A stretch of 64,000 nt of DNA, taken from positions 118,608 through 182,607 of the forward strand of contig CAWJEE010000007.1 of the NCBI GenBank assembly GCA_963841815.1, read 5' to 3'. The position numbers and the translations under genes were made by a program. Below are positions 1 through 9,718 of this stretch, piece after piece (position 1 is the stretch's first letter; every line of letters begins with the position of its first letter). Origin of the DNA: JAOUJD01 sp963841815. GTDB taxonomy: Bacteria; Pseudomonadota; Gammaproteobacteria; Burkholderiales; Burkholderiaceae_F. The notes under the pieces were generated by a model, which did not search any database, was not told the DNA's origin, and saw nothing but the letters and a program-made list of their open reading frames with translations.

Positions 1-336
1 CGCATCGAGGCGGTCGCCCGGCACGCCTCCGGCTACCTCTACTACGTGAGCCTGAAGGGCATCACAGGGGCGGGGACTCTCGACACGGCCAGCGTGGCGG
101 CCAGGATGCCGCTGATCCGGCGCGTGACCGACGTGCCGGTGGGCGTTGGCTTCGGCATTCGAGACGCCGCAACCGCGCGTTCGGTCGCCGAGGTGGCCGA
201 TGCCGTCGTGATCGGGTCGCGCATCATCCAGGAAATCGAGTCCAATCCGCGCGACGCGGCGGCGGACGCCGTGGAGCGCTTCGTGGCAGGCATCCGGGCG
301 GCGCTCGATGGGGTCCCTGTCAAAGCGGCAGCGTGA
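1..336 (+). CDS. trpA: Tryptophan synthase alpha subunit, 3' part
   Basis: The gene enters from the left edge, so only the last 111 codons are present. The alpha subunit cleaves indole-3-glycerol phosphate to indole, which passes to TrpB. The visible part has the family signature SLKGITGAGTLDT around residues 17-29 of the fragment, the substrate-phosphate region with VGFGIRD, and the end with GSRIIQ. It stops 10 bp before accD. The trpA-accD-folC order is typical of betaproteobacteria and suggests co-transcription with the upstream trp genes, which lie outside the window. Confidence 0.95.
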   Translation, partial: RIEAVARHASGYLYYVSLKGITGAGTLDTASVAARMPLIRRVTDVPVGVGFGIRDAATARSVAEVADAVVIGSRIIQEIESNPRDAAADAVERFVAGIRAALDGVPVKAAA

Positions 337-346
337 GGAGAACCGA

Positions 347-1211
<865 letters not shown>

Positions 1212-1219
<8 letters not shown>

Positions 1220-2549
1220 CGGTTCGGGGACGCCGGCCGCCTGCGCATCCGGCGACGCATTCTTGGAAAGCTCGCTCACGGCATGGCTTGCACGCATCGA
1301 GCGGCTGCACGCCAGATCCATCGACCTCGGGCTCGATCGCGTGCGCGCGGTCGCCGAGCGGCTCGGGCTGAAGCTCGACGTGCCGACGATCGTCGTCGGC
1401 GGTACCAACGGCAAGGGTTCCACCTGCGCGATGCTCGACAGCATCCTGCGCGCGGCGGGCTATCGCGTCGGGCTGTACACGTCGCCGCACCTGCTGAACT
1501 TCAATGAACGCTGCCGGATCGACGGCGTCGACGCCGCGGACGCTGACCTCATCGAGCAGTTCGAGGCGGTCGACGCTGCTCGCGGCAGCACCTCGCTGAC
1601 GTACTTCGAGTTCACCACCCTGGCGATCCTGCGTCTCTTCAGCCGGGCACGCCTCGACGCGCTGGTGCTCGAGGTCGGACTCGGCGGGCGGCTCGACGCG
1701 GTGAACATCGTCGACGCGGACGTCGCCATCGTCACGTCGGTCGACCTCGATCACATGGACTATCTCGGGCCGACGCGCGAGGACATCGGCTACGAAAAGG
1801 CGCACATCTACCGGGCGGGCCGGCCTGCGATCTGCAGCGACCCCGCGCCGCCGCGGTCGCTGCTCGATCATGCGGCCGGCATCGGCGCCGATCTCCGGCG
1901 CTTTGGCCGCGACTTCAACTACCAGGGCGACCGCCAGCAGTGGGCGTACGCAGGTCGGCGTGTGCGCCGGTCCGGCCTGCCGTATCCCGCCCTTCGCGGC
2001 GCCAACCAGCTGCTGAACGCATCCGGCGTCCTCGCCGCGCTCGAGGCGCTTGCCGAGCGGCTGCCGGTATCGCAGCAGGCCGTTCGACAGGGCCTCCTCA
2101 CGGTCGAACTGCCCGGCCGCTTCCAGGTGCTGCCGGGGCGTCCCGTCGTGATCCTCGACGTCGCGCACAACCCGCACGCGGCCGCCGTGCTGGCCGAAAA
2201 CCTGGACAACATGGGCTTCTATCCATCCACGCACGCGGTGTTCGGCATGCTGCGCGACAAGGACATCGACGGCGTCATCGCCCGGCTCGGCAATCGAGTC
2301 GATCATTGGCACGTTGCTCCGACGCCTGGGGAGCGAGGCTGCGACGCTGCGACCGTCGCCGCGCTGGTGCGCGCTCGCGCGGGCAGCGGCGAATGCCCGA
2401 TCCTGGAGTACCCGGATCTCGCGGCGGCCTTCGATGGCGCACTGGAGGGGGCGGGGGCCGATGATAGAATTCTGGCCTTCGGTTCCTTCCTTACGGTTGC
2501 CGAGGTGATGCGCGCGATCCGCGCGCGCCCGTCGGCCGCTGCCGTGTAA
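1212..2549 (+). CDS. folC: Dihydrofolate synthase / folylpolyglutamate synthase
   Basis: FolC adds glutamate to dihydropteroate and extends the polyglutamate tail of folates; it is a Mur-ligase-like ATPase in the cytoplasm. Visible motifs are the P-loop VGGTNGKGST, the region with SPHLLNFNERCRIDG, and the Mur-ligase core with LGGRLDAVN and VDLDHMDYLG. The open frame begins at a TTG (1212) overlapping the accD stop. A second TTG at 1263, directly before the conserved SLTAWLARIERLH, is an equally good start and would give 428 residues. The gene is intact. Confidence 0.95.
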
Positions 2550-2567
2550 GGATCTCCTGGAGTCTGG

Positions 2568-3344
2568 ATGGGTCTTGCGTTCTGGCGTTCGAAGAAGCGC
2601 ACAGCCAGCGCCGGCGGCAAGCCGGCCCCCCGTCCTCCACAGCCCCAAGACGACGTCGATTCGCGGCTCGATCCTGCCGCGGGCTTGCGCGCGCGGGCAC
2701 GGCATCGACTGATCGGCGCGTCGGCCCTGCTGCTGGCCGTCGCCATCATCGTGCCGATGGTGCTCGATCCCAACCCCAGGCCGGTCAGCGAGAACATCCC
2801 GATCGACATCCCGAGCGAGCGCACGCCGTTCACGCCGCGCTTGTCACTGCCCCCGGTGCCCGCCGCCGACGCTGGCACACCGCCGCCCGACCTCGCGCCT
2901 GTCGCGCCACCCGCCAAGGCGGAGCCGAAGACGGACGTCCAGGCCGAAACAAGGACCGAAGCGAAGGCGGCGGTGCCGGCGGAGCCGAGACCGCCAGCCG
3001 AGCCGAAGGATGCGGCAAAGTCCCAGGCGAAGACGGACGAGGCGAAACCGGCGAAGGCCGAAGCCGCGCGCAAGTCGCCGGAGCCGCCTGCGACCGCCGC
3101 GCCGGCGTCGAAAGGCGGGAAGTTCGCCGTGCAGGCCGCCGCGCCAGCCAGTGAGAAGTCGGCGCGCGAACTCGTCGAGCGCTTGAAGAAGGGCGGCTTC
3201 ACGGCATACACGGAAAGGGTCGAGACCAAGGACGGCGTCCGTCATCGGGTGCGCATCGGTCCGTACGCAACGCTTGAAGACGCCGAGAAGGCGCGGGCGC
3301 GCCTGAAGGCGCAAGGCATCACCGGCAACCTGGTCCCGCTCTGA
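2568..3344 (+). CDS. dedD: SPOR-domain inner-membrane protein (DedD-like)
   Basis: This 258-residue protein has a short basic cytoplasmic N-terminus, one transmembrane segment (about residues 47-65, LIGASALLLAVAIIVPMVL), a long Pro/Ala/Lys/Glu-rich periplasmic linker, and a C-terminal SPOR domain (about residues 183-258). SPOR domains bind denuded peptidoglycan at the division septum. The layout matches DedD, and folC-dedD-cvpA-purF is a conserved order in proteobacteria. The linker is low-complexity, so alignment there carries little information. Confidence 0.88.
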   Translation: MGLAFWRSKKRTASAGGKPAPRPPQPQDDVDSRLDPAAGLRARARHRLIGASALLLAVAIIVPMVLDPNPRPVSENIPIDIPSERTPFTPRLSLPPVPAADAGTPPPDLAPVAPPAKAEPKTDVQAETRTEAKAAVPAEPRPPAEPKDAAKSQAKTDEAKPAKAEAARKSPEPPATAAPASKGGKFAVQAAAPASEKSARELVERLKKGGFTAYTERVETKDGVRHRVRIGPYATLEDAEKARARLKAQGITGNLVPL

Positions 3345-3345
3345 G

Positions 3346-3843
3346 GTGAGCGTGCCCACGGTCGACTGGATCATCGCCTTGGTGTTCCTGGTGTCGGTGC
3401 TCGTCGGGTTGCTGCGTGGGATGACGCGGGAGATCGTGTCGCTGGCCGGCTGGGTGACCGGACTGGTCCTCGCGTACTTCTTCGCCGAGCAGGTCGGAGC
3501 CATGTTGCCGATCGAGCCGCCCATCTTGCGAACCGTGCTCGGCGCGCTGCTGATTCTCGCCGGCGTGCTGATCCTCGCCGCGCTGCTCGGTGCGCTGCTC
3601 AGGGCATTGATGGCAGCCGTCAAGCTGTCGACGCTCGATCGCCTGCTCGGCGCCGTCTTCGGCTTCGCGCGTGCCGCGCTGGTGCTCGGGGCCGCCGTCC
3701 TGCTGGCGAGCGGCACGAACGTGCCCGAGGCGGGGTGGTGGAAACAGTCCGTGTTGTTGCCCTGGCTGCAGGCCGGCGTAGCATTCGCCTCGCCGTTGTT
3801 GCCGGAATCGCTCGATCGCCTGCGCGGGTTGGCGCAGGGCTGA
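3346..3843 (+). CDS. cvpA: CvpA family membrane protein
   Basis: A 165-residue inner-membrane protein with four hydrophobic segments, beginning VDWIIALVFLVSVLVGLLRGMTREIVSLAGW as expected for CvpA. The family is linked to colicin V production, envelope integrity and biofilm formation, but its biochemical role is unclear. The GTG start follows the dedD stop by one base; a second GTG lies two codons on. It precedes purF by 12 bp, the classical cvpA-purF pair. Confidence 0.92.
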   Translation: MSVPTVDWIIALVFLVSVLVGLLRGMTREIVSLAGWVTGLVLAYFFAEQVGAMLPIEPPILRTVLGALLILAGVLILAALLGALLRALMAAVKLSTLDRLLGAVFGFARAALVLGAAVLLASGTNVPEAGWWKQSVLLPWLQAGVAFASPLLPESLDRLRGLAQG

Positions 3844-3855
3844 GGGGAGAAAACC

Positions 3856-5409
3856 ATGTGCGGCATCGTCGGAGTGGTTGCGACGGGACCGGTGAACCAG
3901 TTGCTCTATGACTCGTTGCAACTGCTGCAGCACCGTGGTCAGGATGCAGCGGGCATCGCGACGGGGCAGGGCAGTTCGTTCTCGATGTGGAAGGGCAACG
4001 GCATGGTGCGCGAAATCTTCCGCACGCGGAACATGCGCAACCTGCTCGGCAACGTCGGCATCGCCCACGTCCGTTACCCGACGGCGGGTTCCGCGAGCAA
4101 CGTCGAGGAAGCGCAACCGTTCTACGTCAACGCGCCGTTCGGCATCACCCTGGGCCACAACGGCAACCTGACGAACACGGAGCAGCTGAAGAGCGAGATG
4201 TTCCGCATCGACCGGCGGCACATCAACACCAATTCCGACTCCGAGGTCCTGCTGAACGTGCTCGCGCACGAATTGCAGGAAGGCACCAGCTCGTACACCC
4301 TCGATCCCGCGACCATCTTCGGCGCGGTCGCCGGCCTGCACCGCCGCGTGCGCGGCGCATACGCGTGCGTCGCGCACATCGCCGGCCACGGGATCGTTGC
4401 GTTCCGCGATCCGTTCGGCATCCGTCCGCTGTGCTACGGCATCAACGAGACGGACGCGGGCACCGAGTACCTGGTGGCGAGCGAGTCGGTGGCGATCGAG
4501 GGACTCGGCTTCAAGTTCGTCCGCGACGTCGCGCCGGGCGAGGCCATATTCATCGACATCGACGGCAACTTCTACTCGCAGCCGTGCGCCGAGAAGGCGT
4601 CGCTGAATCCCTGCATTTTCGAGTACGTGTACTTCGCGCGCCCGGACTCCGTGATGGACGGAGTCAGCGTGTACGGTTCGCGCCTGAAGATGGGCGAGCA
4701 CCTCGCGGAGAAGGTCGCGCGGCAGTTTCCGCTCGGCGACATCGATGTCGTGATGCCGATTCCCGACACCTCGCGTCCGGCGGCGATGCAGCTCGCCATG
4801 AAGCTGGGGCTGAAGTTCCGCGAAGGCTTCTTCAAGAACCGCTACGTCGGCCGCACCTTCATCATGCCGGGCCAGGCGGTGCGCCGCAAAAGCGTCCGAC
4901 AGAAGCTGACGACGTTGCCCGCGGAGTTCAGGGGCAAGAACGTCCTGCTTGTCGACGACTCCATCGTGCGCGGGACCACCTCGCGCGAGATCGTCCACAT
5001 GGCCCGCGAGTCTGGCGCGAACAAGGTCATCTTCGCCTCGGCGGCGCCGCCGGTGCGCTACCCGAACGTCTACGGGATCGACATGCCGACCCGCAGCGAA
5101 CTGATCGCGCACGGCCGGTCGGACGAGGAGATCGAGCGGATGATCGAGGCCGACGGCCTCGTCTACCAGGACATCGAGGCGATGAAGCGCTCGGTGCAGG
5201 AACTGGGGCCGCACCTGAAGAGCTTCGAGGCGAGCTGCTTCGACGGCGTCTACATCACCGGCGACGTCACGCCCGAGTATCTCGACCGGCTCGAAGCGGC
5301 GCGCGAACTCGCGGCAGGCAGCGACGGCGAGCCGAAGTCGCCAGCTGAACCTCAACCTCGCAGGAGCCGACTAGGCATCGGGTATCATCGCGCCATCGCG
5401 CCGATTTGA
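3856..5409 (+). CDS. purF: Amidophosphoribosyltransferase
   Basis: PurF makes phosphoribosylamine from PRPP and glutamine, the committed step of purine synthesis. The N-terminal glutaminase begins MCGIVGVV with the nucleophilic Cys directly after Met1. The phosphoribosyltransferase half carries the PRPP loop VLLVDDSIVRGTTS near residue 360. At 517 residues it is slightly longer than most PurF proteins. The extra C-terminal residues are encoded by DNA overlapping the metZ leader, and the TGA (5407-5409) lies within the predicted SAM-II aptamer. Confidence 0.97.
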   Translation: MCGIVGVVATGPVNQLLYDSLQLLQHRGQDAAGIATGQGSSFSMWKGNGMVREIFRTRNMRNLLGNVGIAHVRYPTAGSASNVEEAQPFYVNAPFGITLGHNGNLTNTEQLKSEMFRIDRRHINTNSDSEVLLNVLAHELQEGTSSYTLDPATIFGAVAGLHRRVRGAYACVAHIAGHGIVAFRDPFGIRPLCYGINETDAGTEYLVASESVAIEGLGFKFVRDVAPGEAIFIDIDGNFYSQPCAEKASLNPCIFEYVYFARPDSVMDGVSVYGSRLKMGEHLAEKVARQFPLGDIDVVMPIPDTSRPAAMQLAMKLGLKFREGFFKNRYVGRTFIMPGQAVRRKSVRQKLTTLPAEFRGKNVLLVDDSIVRGTTSREIVHMARESGANKVIFASAAPPVRYPNVYGIDMPTRSELIAHGRSDEEIERMIEADGLVYQDIEAMKRSVQELGPHLKSFEASCFDGVYITGDVTPEYLDRLEAARELAAGSDGEPKSPAEPQPRRSRLGIGYHRAIAPI

Positions 5410-5450
5410 TTTCAGCTTGCGGGCGCTTAACAAATACGGCTAAAGCGAGC
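5397..5450 (+). promoter_or_regulatory. Probable SAM-II riboswitch aptamer upstream of metZ
   Basis: The RNA would have a P1 helix GCGCC (5398-5402) with GGCGC (5422-5426), a loop containing GATTTGA and GCTTGC, then the single-strand blocks TTAACAAAT (5427-5435) and GGCTAAAGC (5438-5446). These match my recollection of the SAM-II (SAM-alpha) consensus, which controls methionine genes mainly in alphaproteobacteria and some betaproteobacteria. A -10-like TATCAT at 5383-5388 would start transcription close to the aptamer. An intrinsic terminator follows directly. A covariance-model search would settle it. Confidence 0.72.
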
Positions 5451-5457
5451 AGACAAG

Positions 5458-5488
5458 ACCCGCTGCGCTTTGGCCCAGCGGGTTTTTT
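5458..5488 (+). terminator. Intrinsic terminator in the metZ leader
   Basis: Perfect 8-bp stem ACCCGCTG (5458-5465) and CAGCGGGT (5476-5483) with a 10-nt loop and a following T-run. It ends only one base before the metZ ATG, so it cannot be just the end of the purF operon. It is placed to be the expression platform of the riboswitch and would also mask the ribosome-binding region. Confidence 0.85.
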
Positions 5489-5489
5489 C

Positions 5490-6680
5490 ATGTCCGAACC
5501 ATTCGACTTCGACACGCGCGCGGTGCGCGCCGGAACCGAGCGCTCCGCGTTCAACGAGCACAGCGAAGCGTTGTTCCTCACTTCGAGCTTCGTGTTCGGG
5601 AACGCGGCGCAGGCGGCGGCGCGGTTCTCCGGCGCGGAGCCGGGCTACGTCTACTCGCGCTTCAGCAACCCGACCGTCTCCATGTTCGAGCGGCGGCTCG
5701 CTTCGCTCGAGGGGGCCGAGGACTGCCTCGCTACCTCTTCGGGCATGGCGGCGCTGATGGCGACATGCCTGGCCATCCTGAAGGCGGGCGACCACGTGAT
5801 CTGCGCGGCCAACGTCTTCGGCGCCACGGTTCAGCTTTTCTCGACCGTACTGGCGCGCTTCGGCGTCGAGGTCACCTACGTCCGGGCAACGGATTCCGCT
5901 GACTGGCGCGCGGCGGCGACGCCGCGCACGCGCCTGCTGTTCTGCGAGACGCCGTCCAACCCGCTGATGGAGATCGTCGACCTCGCCGAGTTCGCGAGGA
6001 TCGGTCGCGAGATCGGCGCCGTGACCGTCGTCGACAACTGCTTCTGCACGCCGGTTGCGCAGCGACCGCTCGAGTTCGGCGTCGACGTCGTGATGCACTC
6101 GGCGACCAAGTACCTCGACGGGCAGGGACGCGTCGTCGGTGGCGCCGTGCTCGGGTCGAAGACGCTGATCCGCGACCAGGTGCTGCCGGTGCTGCGCACG
6201 ACGGGCCCGAGCCTGTCGCCATTCAACGCCTGGGTGCTGCTGAAGGGACTGGAGACGCTGTCGGTGCGGATGCGCGCGCAGAGCGCTTCGGCGCAGCAGC
6301 TTGCCGAGTGGCTCGAACAGCAGCCGGGCGTGGCCTGCGTCCATTTCCCGGGCCTGAAGTCGCACCCGCAGGCGGCGCTCGCGGCGCGACAGCAGTCACT
6401 GCCGGGTGCCGTGCTCGCCTTCGACATCGGCGGCGCGTCCCCCGAGGAGCAGCGCGCGCGTGCGTGGCGCCTGATCGACGGAACGCGGATCATGTCGATC
6501 ACCGCCAATCTCGGTGACACGCGTACCACGATCACGCATCCGGCGACCACGACGCACGGGCGGCTCACTCCGGAAGCGCGCCAGCGCGCCGGCATCACCG
6601 AAGGGCTCGTGCGGATCGCCGTCGGTCTCGAGTCGATCACGGATCTGAAAAATGACCTAGCCGGCGCCTTGTCCGGTTAG
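5490..6680 (+). CDS. metZ: O-succinylhomoserine sulfhydrylase
   Basis: MetZ is a PLP enzyme that makes homocysteine from O-succinylhomoserine and sulfide (direct sulfhydrylation). The 396-residue product has the Cys/Met-metabolism PLP fold: YSRFSNPT near residue 53, TSSGMAA, and the PLP lysine in HSATKYLDGQGRVVGG near residue 205. It ends with the MetZ-type ANLGDTRTTITHPATTTH region. The start MSEPFDF is chosen because an upstream in-frame extension would run through the terminator. It is monocistronic, with terminator hairpins on both sides, and is probably repressed by S-adenosylmethionine through the leader. Confidence 0.95.
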   Translation: MSEPFDFDTRAVRAGTERSAFNEHSEALFLTSSFVFGNAAQAAARFSGAEPGYVYSRFSNPTVSMFERRLASLEGAEDCLATSSGMAALMATCLAILKAGDHVICAANVFGATVQLFSTVLARFGVEVTYVRATDSADWRAAATPRTRLLFCETPSNPLMEIVDLAEFARIGREIGAVTVVDNCFCTPVAQRPLEFGVDVVMHSATKYLDGQGRVVGGAVLGSKTLIRDQVLPVLRTTGPSLSPFNAWVLLKGLETLSVRMRAQSASAQQLAEWLEQQPGVACVHFPGLKSHPQAALAARQQSLPGAVLAFDIGGASPEEQRARAWRLIDGTRIMSITANLGDTRTTITHPATTTHGRLTPEARQRAGITEGLVRIAVGLESITDLKNDLAGALSG

Positions 6681-6683
6681 TCT

Positions 6684-6718
6684 GAAAAGCGCGGCGATCG
6701 GCGCTGCGCTTTTCATTT
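6684..6718 (+). terminator. Terminator hairpin after metZ
   Basis: Inverted repeat GAAAAGCGC (6684-6692) with GCGCTTTTC (6706-6714), starting four bases after the metZ stop and followed by ATTTC. The A-rich left arm would let it work on both strands. Confidence 0.7.
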
Positions 6719-6763
6719 CGTGGCATGTGTACGCACCTTGCTGTACGTTCGGCGGCGCTGGAC

Positions 6764-7754
6764 ATGCCGAGCATTCCTCGTGCTCCCTCAGTCGAACAAC
6801 GATCTGGCCGGTGGACGGTGGCCGACATCGGCGGCACGCACGCGCGGCTGGCCCGGTGGTCCGCAGAGACCGGACTCCAACCGCCGATGCGGGTGCGAAA
6901 CGATGACTACCGCGGACCGATCGAACTGCTCGATGCCTGGTTCCGCCGATGCCAGGACACTCCGCGACGCGTGGCCCTTGCGCTCGCCATGCCGGTCGGC
7001 GGGGACGCGCGTGAGCTGACGAACCGGGCCTGGCGCTTCGAGCCGGGCGGGCTGCATCGAGGCGTTGCGCCTCGATTCGCTGGTCATCGTGAACGACTTC
7101 GCGGCCGCCGCGGCCGGCGTCGACACGCTCGCGCCCGAGCAGGTCGTCGGATTAAATCCAGAGGGAACGTCGGTCCGCGGCACGCGCCTCGTGCTCGGCC
7201 CCGGGACCGGTCTCGGCGCGGCGGCCATCGTCGCCGACGAACCGCCGCGCATCGTCGCGAGCGAGGCGGGACACATCACGTTCGGCAGCGCGGACGACAT
7301 CGCTGCCCGATTGAACGCGGAAGGCCGCGCTCGCTGGGGGCGCGTGTCGTGGGAGCGGGTCCTCAGCGGCGCTGGAGTCGCCTGGCTGCACGAGGTCGTG
7401 TCCGGCCACGCGGTCCGACCGGAAGACATCGCCGATGCGGCGCGGGCTGGCGACCCGCAGGCACTCCGGACGGCACGGCTCTTCTCCCGCCTGCTCGGCG
7501 AGTTCGCTGGCGACGCCTGCCTTGCGTTCCAGGCGACCGAAGGGGTCTATCTGTGCGGTGGTGTTCTTCGCGGCCTCTGGCCGTCGTTCGACGCACAGGC
7601 GTTTCTGGCGGCGTTCGCGGCCAAGGGTCGATTCGCCGCGCTGCTCGGCCGTGTCCCCGTGCACTTCGCCGCCGGGCACGAACTCGGCCTGCAAGGCGCG
7701 GCGCATTTCCTGGCTGGGCGGTGCCGCATGCCAACGATGGAGTGGAACGCATGA
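6764..7754 (+). pseudogene. glk: Glucokinase (frameshifted)
   Basis: Glucokinase phosphorylates glucose with ATP. The first frame gives the phosphate-binding motif VADIGGTHARLARW and runs to about 7045. The rest (VIVNDFAAAAAG, LGPGTGLGAA, EAGHITFG, YLCGG) continues one frame on to the stop at 7754. Removing one G from the run in GGGCGGGCTGCATC near 7049 restores a continuous protein, so a consensus error is likely. The start at 6764 gives the usual short leader; an upstream ATG at 6725 is also in frame. The stop overlaps the next ATG (ATGA), implying coupling to the GH15 gene. Confidence 0.85.
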
Positions 7755-9551
7755 GTTCGACGGTTCGATCGTCAAGGGGTCTTGATCTCGCGGTTGTCGG
7801 CAACTCCCGCATCGGGGCGCTGATCGACACGAATGCGAGCGTGGTGTGGATGTGCGTGCCGCGGTTCGACGGCGACCCGGTGTTCTGCTCGCTGCTCAAT
7901 GGCGACAGTCCCGAAGGCCGGTTCGACATCGAACTCTCGAAGCCGGCGAACGTCGATCCGGCAGCACTACCTCAAGCAACACGGCGATCCTGCGCTCCGA
8001 GATCGAAGATGAGGACGGCGGCCGGATCGAGATCATCGACTTCGCCCCCCGTTTCCACCAGCACGGCCGCATCTTCGCTCCGGTCGGTCTCGTCCGGATC
8101 GTCCGTCGGCTCGCGGGCCGACCGCGCGTGCGCGTCCGCTTCCGGCCGCGCTCGGGCTACGGCGAGGAACCGCCGCCGATCACGTTCGGCACGCACCACA
8201 TCCGCGCGGGAGTACCGGCGTATCCGCTGCGGCTGACGACCGATGCCCCGATCACGCACGTCATCGAGCACAACCCGATGCTGATCGACGACTGCTACAC
8301 GTTCGTGCTCGGACCGGACGAGACCCTGCAATCGAGTCCGTCGGAGGCGGGACGGGCGATGTTCGAGGAGACGCAGCGCTACTGGCGCCGCTGGGTCCGC
8401 AACCTCGCCGTGCCCTTCGACTGGCAGGACGCGGTGATACGCGCGGCGATCACGCTGAAGCTGAACACCTTCGACGACACCGGAGCGGTCATCGCCGCGC
8501 TGACCACCTCGGTGCCGGAGGCACCGAGGACCGAACGCAACTGGGACTACCGTTACTGCTGGCTAAGGGACGCTTACTTCGTCATCAATGCGCTCAACCG
8601 CCTGGGCGCCACGGGTTCGCTGGAGCGCTACCTGCGCTACATCGAGAACATCATCGTCGACTCCGATCCGGCGTCGTTGCAGCCTGTGTACGGGCTGAGC
8701 GGCGAAAGCCGGCTGACCGAGCGCCTGGCCATCCATCTCGCCGGATTCGAGGGAATGGGGCCGGTGCGAGTCGGGAACCAGGCCTGGGAGCAGATCCAGC
8801 ACGACGTGTACGGTGCGGCGATCCTCGGTGTCTCGCATGCGTTCTTCGACCACCGTCTCGACACGCTCGGCGACCGTGCCCTGCTGGAGCGGCTCGAGCC
8901 CCTCGGAGAGCAGGCCTACGCGAAGTACATGCAGCCGGACGCCGGCATCTGGGAATTCCGTGGCCGGCGCGAAGTGCACACATTTTCCGCGGTGATGTGC
9001 TGGGCCGCGTGCGACCGCCTGGCCAGGATCGCGGAGCGTGTGGACCCGAGCGCGTCCCCTACTGGCGCGAGCGGGCCGACGCGATCCACGCGCAGGTGTG
9101 CGCGAATGCGTGGAGCGACGAGCTCGGTGGATTCGCCGCCACGTTCGGCGGGCACTTCGCCGACGCAAGCCTGCTCGTGCTCGGTGAAGTCGGCTTCCTG
9201 CAACGGGACGATCCGCGCCTGCGCGCCACGGTGGCCGCGATCGAGCGACACCTGCGGCGCGGCGACTTCCTGCTGCGTTACGACAAGCCCGATGACTTCG
9301 GTGTCCCGGACACCGCGTTCCTCGTCTGCACGTTCTGGTGGATCCAGTCGCTGGCGTTGCTCGGCGAGCGGGATCGCGCCGTGCATGAATTCGAGCGCCT
9401 GCTCGCCGCCCGGAACCAGTTCGGTCTGTTGTCCGAGGACATCGACGTGCAGAGCGGCCGGCTGTGGGGCAACTTCCCGCAGACCTACAGCATGGTCGGC
9501 ATCATCATGTGCGCGATGCGCCTGAGCCGTCGCTGGGATGACGCGTTCTGA
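7751..9551 (+). pseudogene. Glycoside hydrolase family 15 protein (frameshifted)
   Basis: GH15 enzymes are inverting alpha-glucosidases (glucoamylase, or trehalase in some bacteria). The frame starts DLAVVGNSRIGALID, the usual start of this family. It jumps near 7965 and again near 9050, and together the pieces give about 600 residues, a full-length protein. Recognisable parts are the catalytic-domain ERNWDYRYCWLRDA block and WGNFPQTYSMVGII at the end. Coupling to glk and the trehalose genes downstream suggests storage-sugar or trehalose turnover. Substrate specificity cannot be read from the sequence. Confidence 0.85.
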
Positions 9552-9573
9552 CGCGAAGAGAATTTCAAGGGCA

Positions 9574-9590
9574 TACCCCTACGTAGAGGG
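9574..9590. promoter_or_regulatory. Palindromic operator-like site
   Basis: TACCCCTACGTAGAGGG is an interrupted palindrome centred on TACGTA, in the 167-bp gap before the trehalose synthase gene. It resembles targets of LuxR/NarL-type response regulators. A TTGACA at 9640-9645 may be a -35 element, but no convincing -10 follows. Confidence 0.35.
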
Positions 9591-9718
9591 CAGTACAGAC
9601 TGCATCCCGCGCGGTTGGTAAGGTCACACACCTGCCCTCTTGACACCGTTGCCGGGCTCCCGACTTCGGTGTCGTCGACACTTCGCACCGGTGCAGTTCG
9701 CGCCGGTGCCCTCGTTCA

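Noticed and set aside
5458..5488. Hairpin read as a simple purF operon terminator
   Set aside because: It ends one base before the metZ start and follows riboswitch-like elements, so a role in metZ regulation explains it better.
9640..9670. Sigma-70 promoter for otsA from TTGACA at 9640
   Set aside because: No acceptable -10 hexamer occurs at 16-18 bp.
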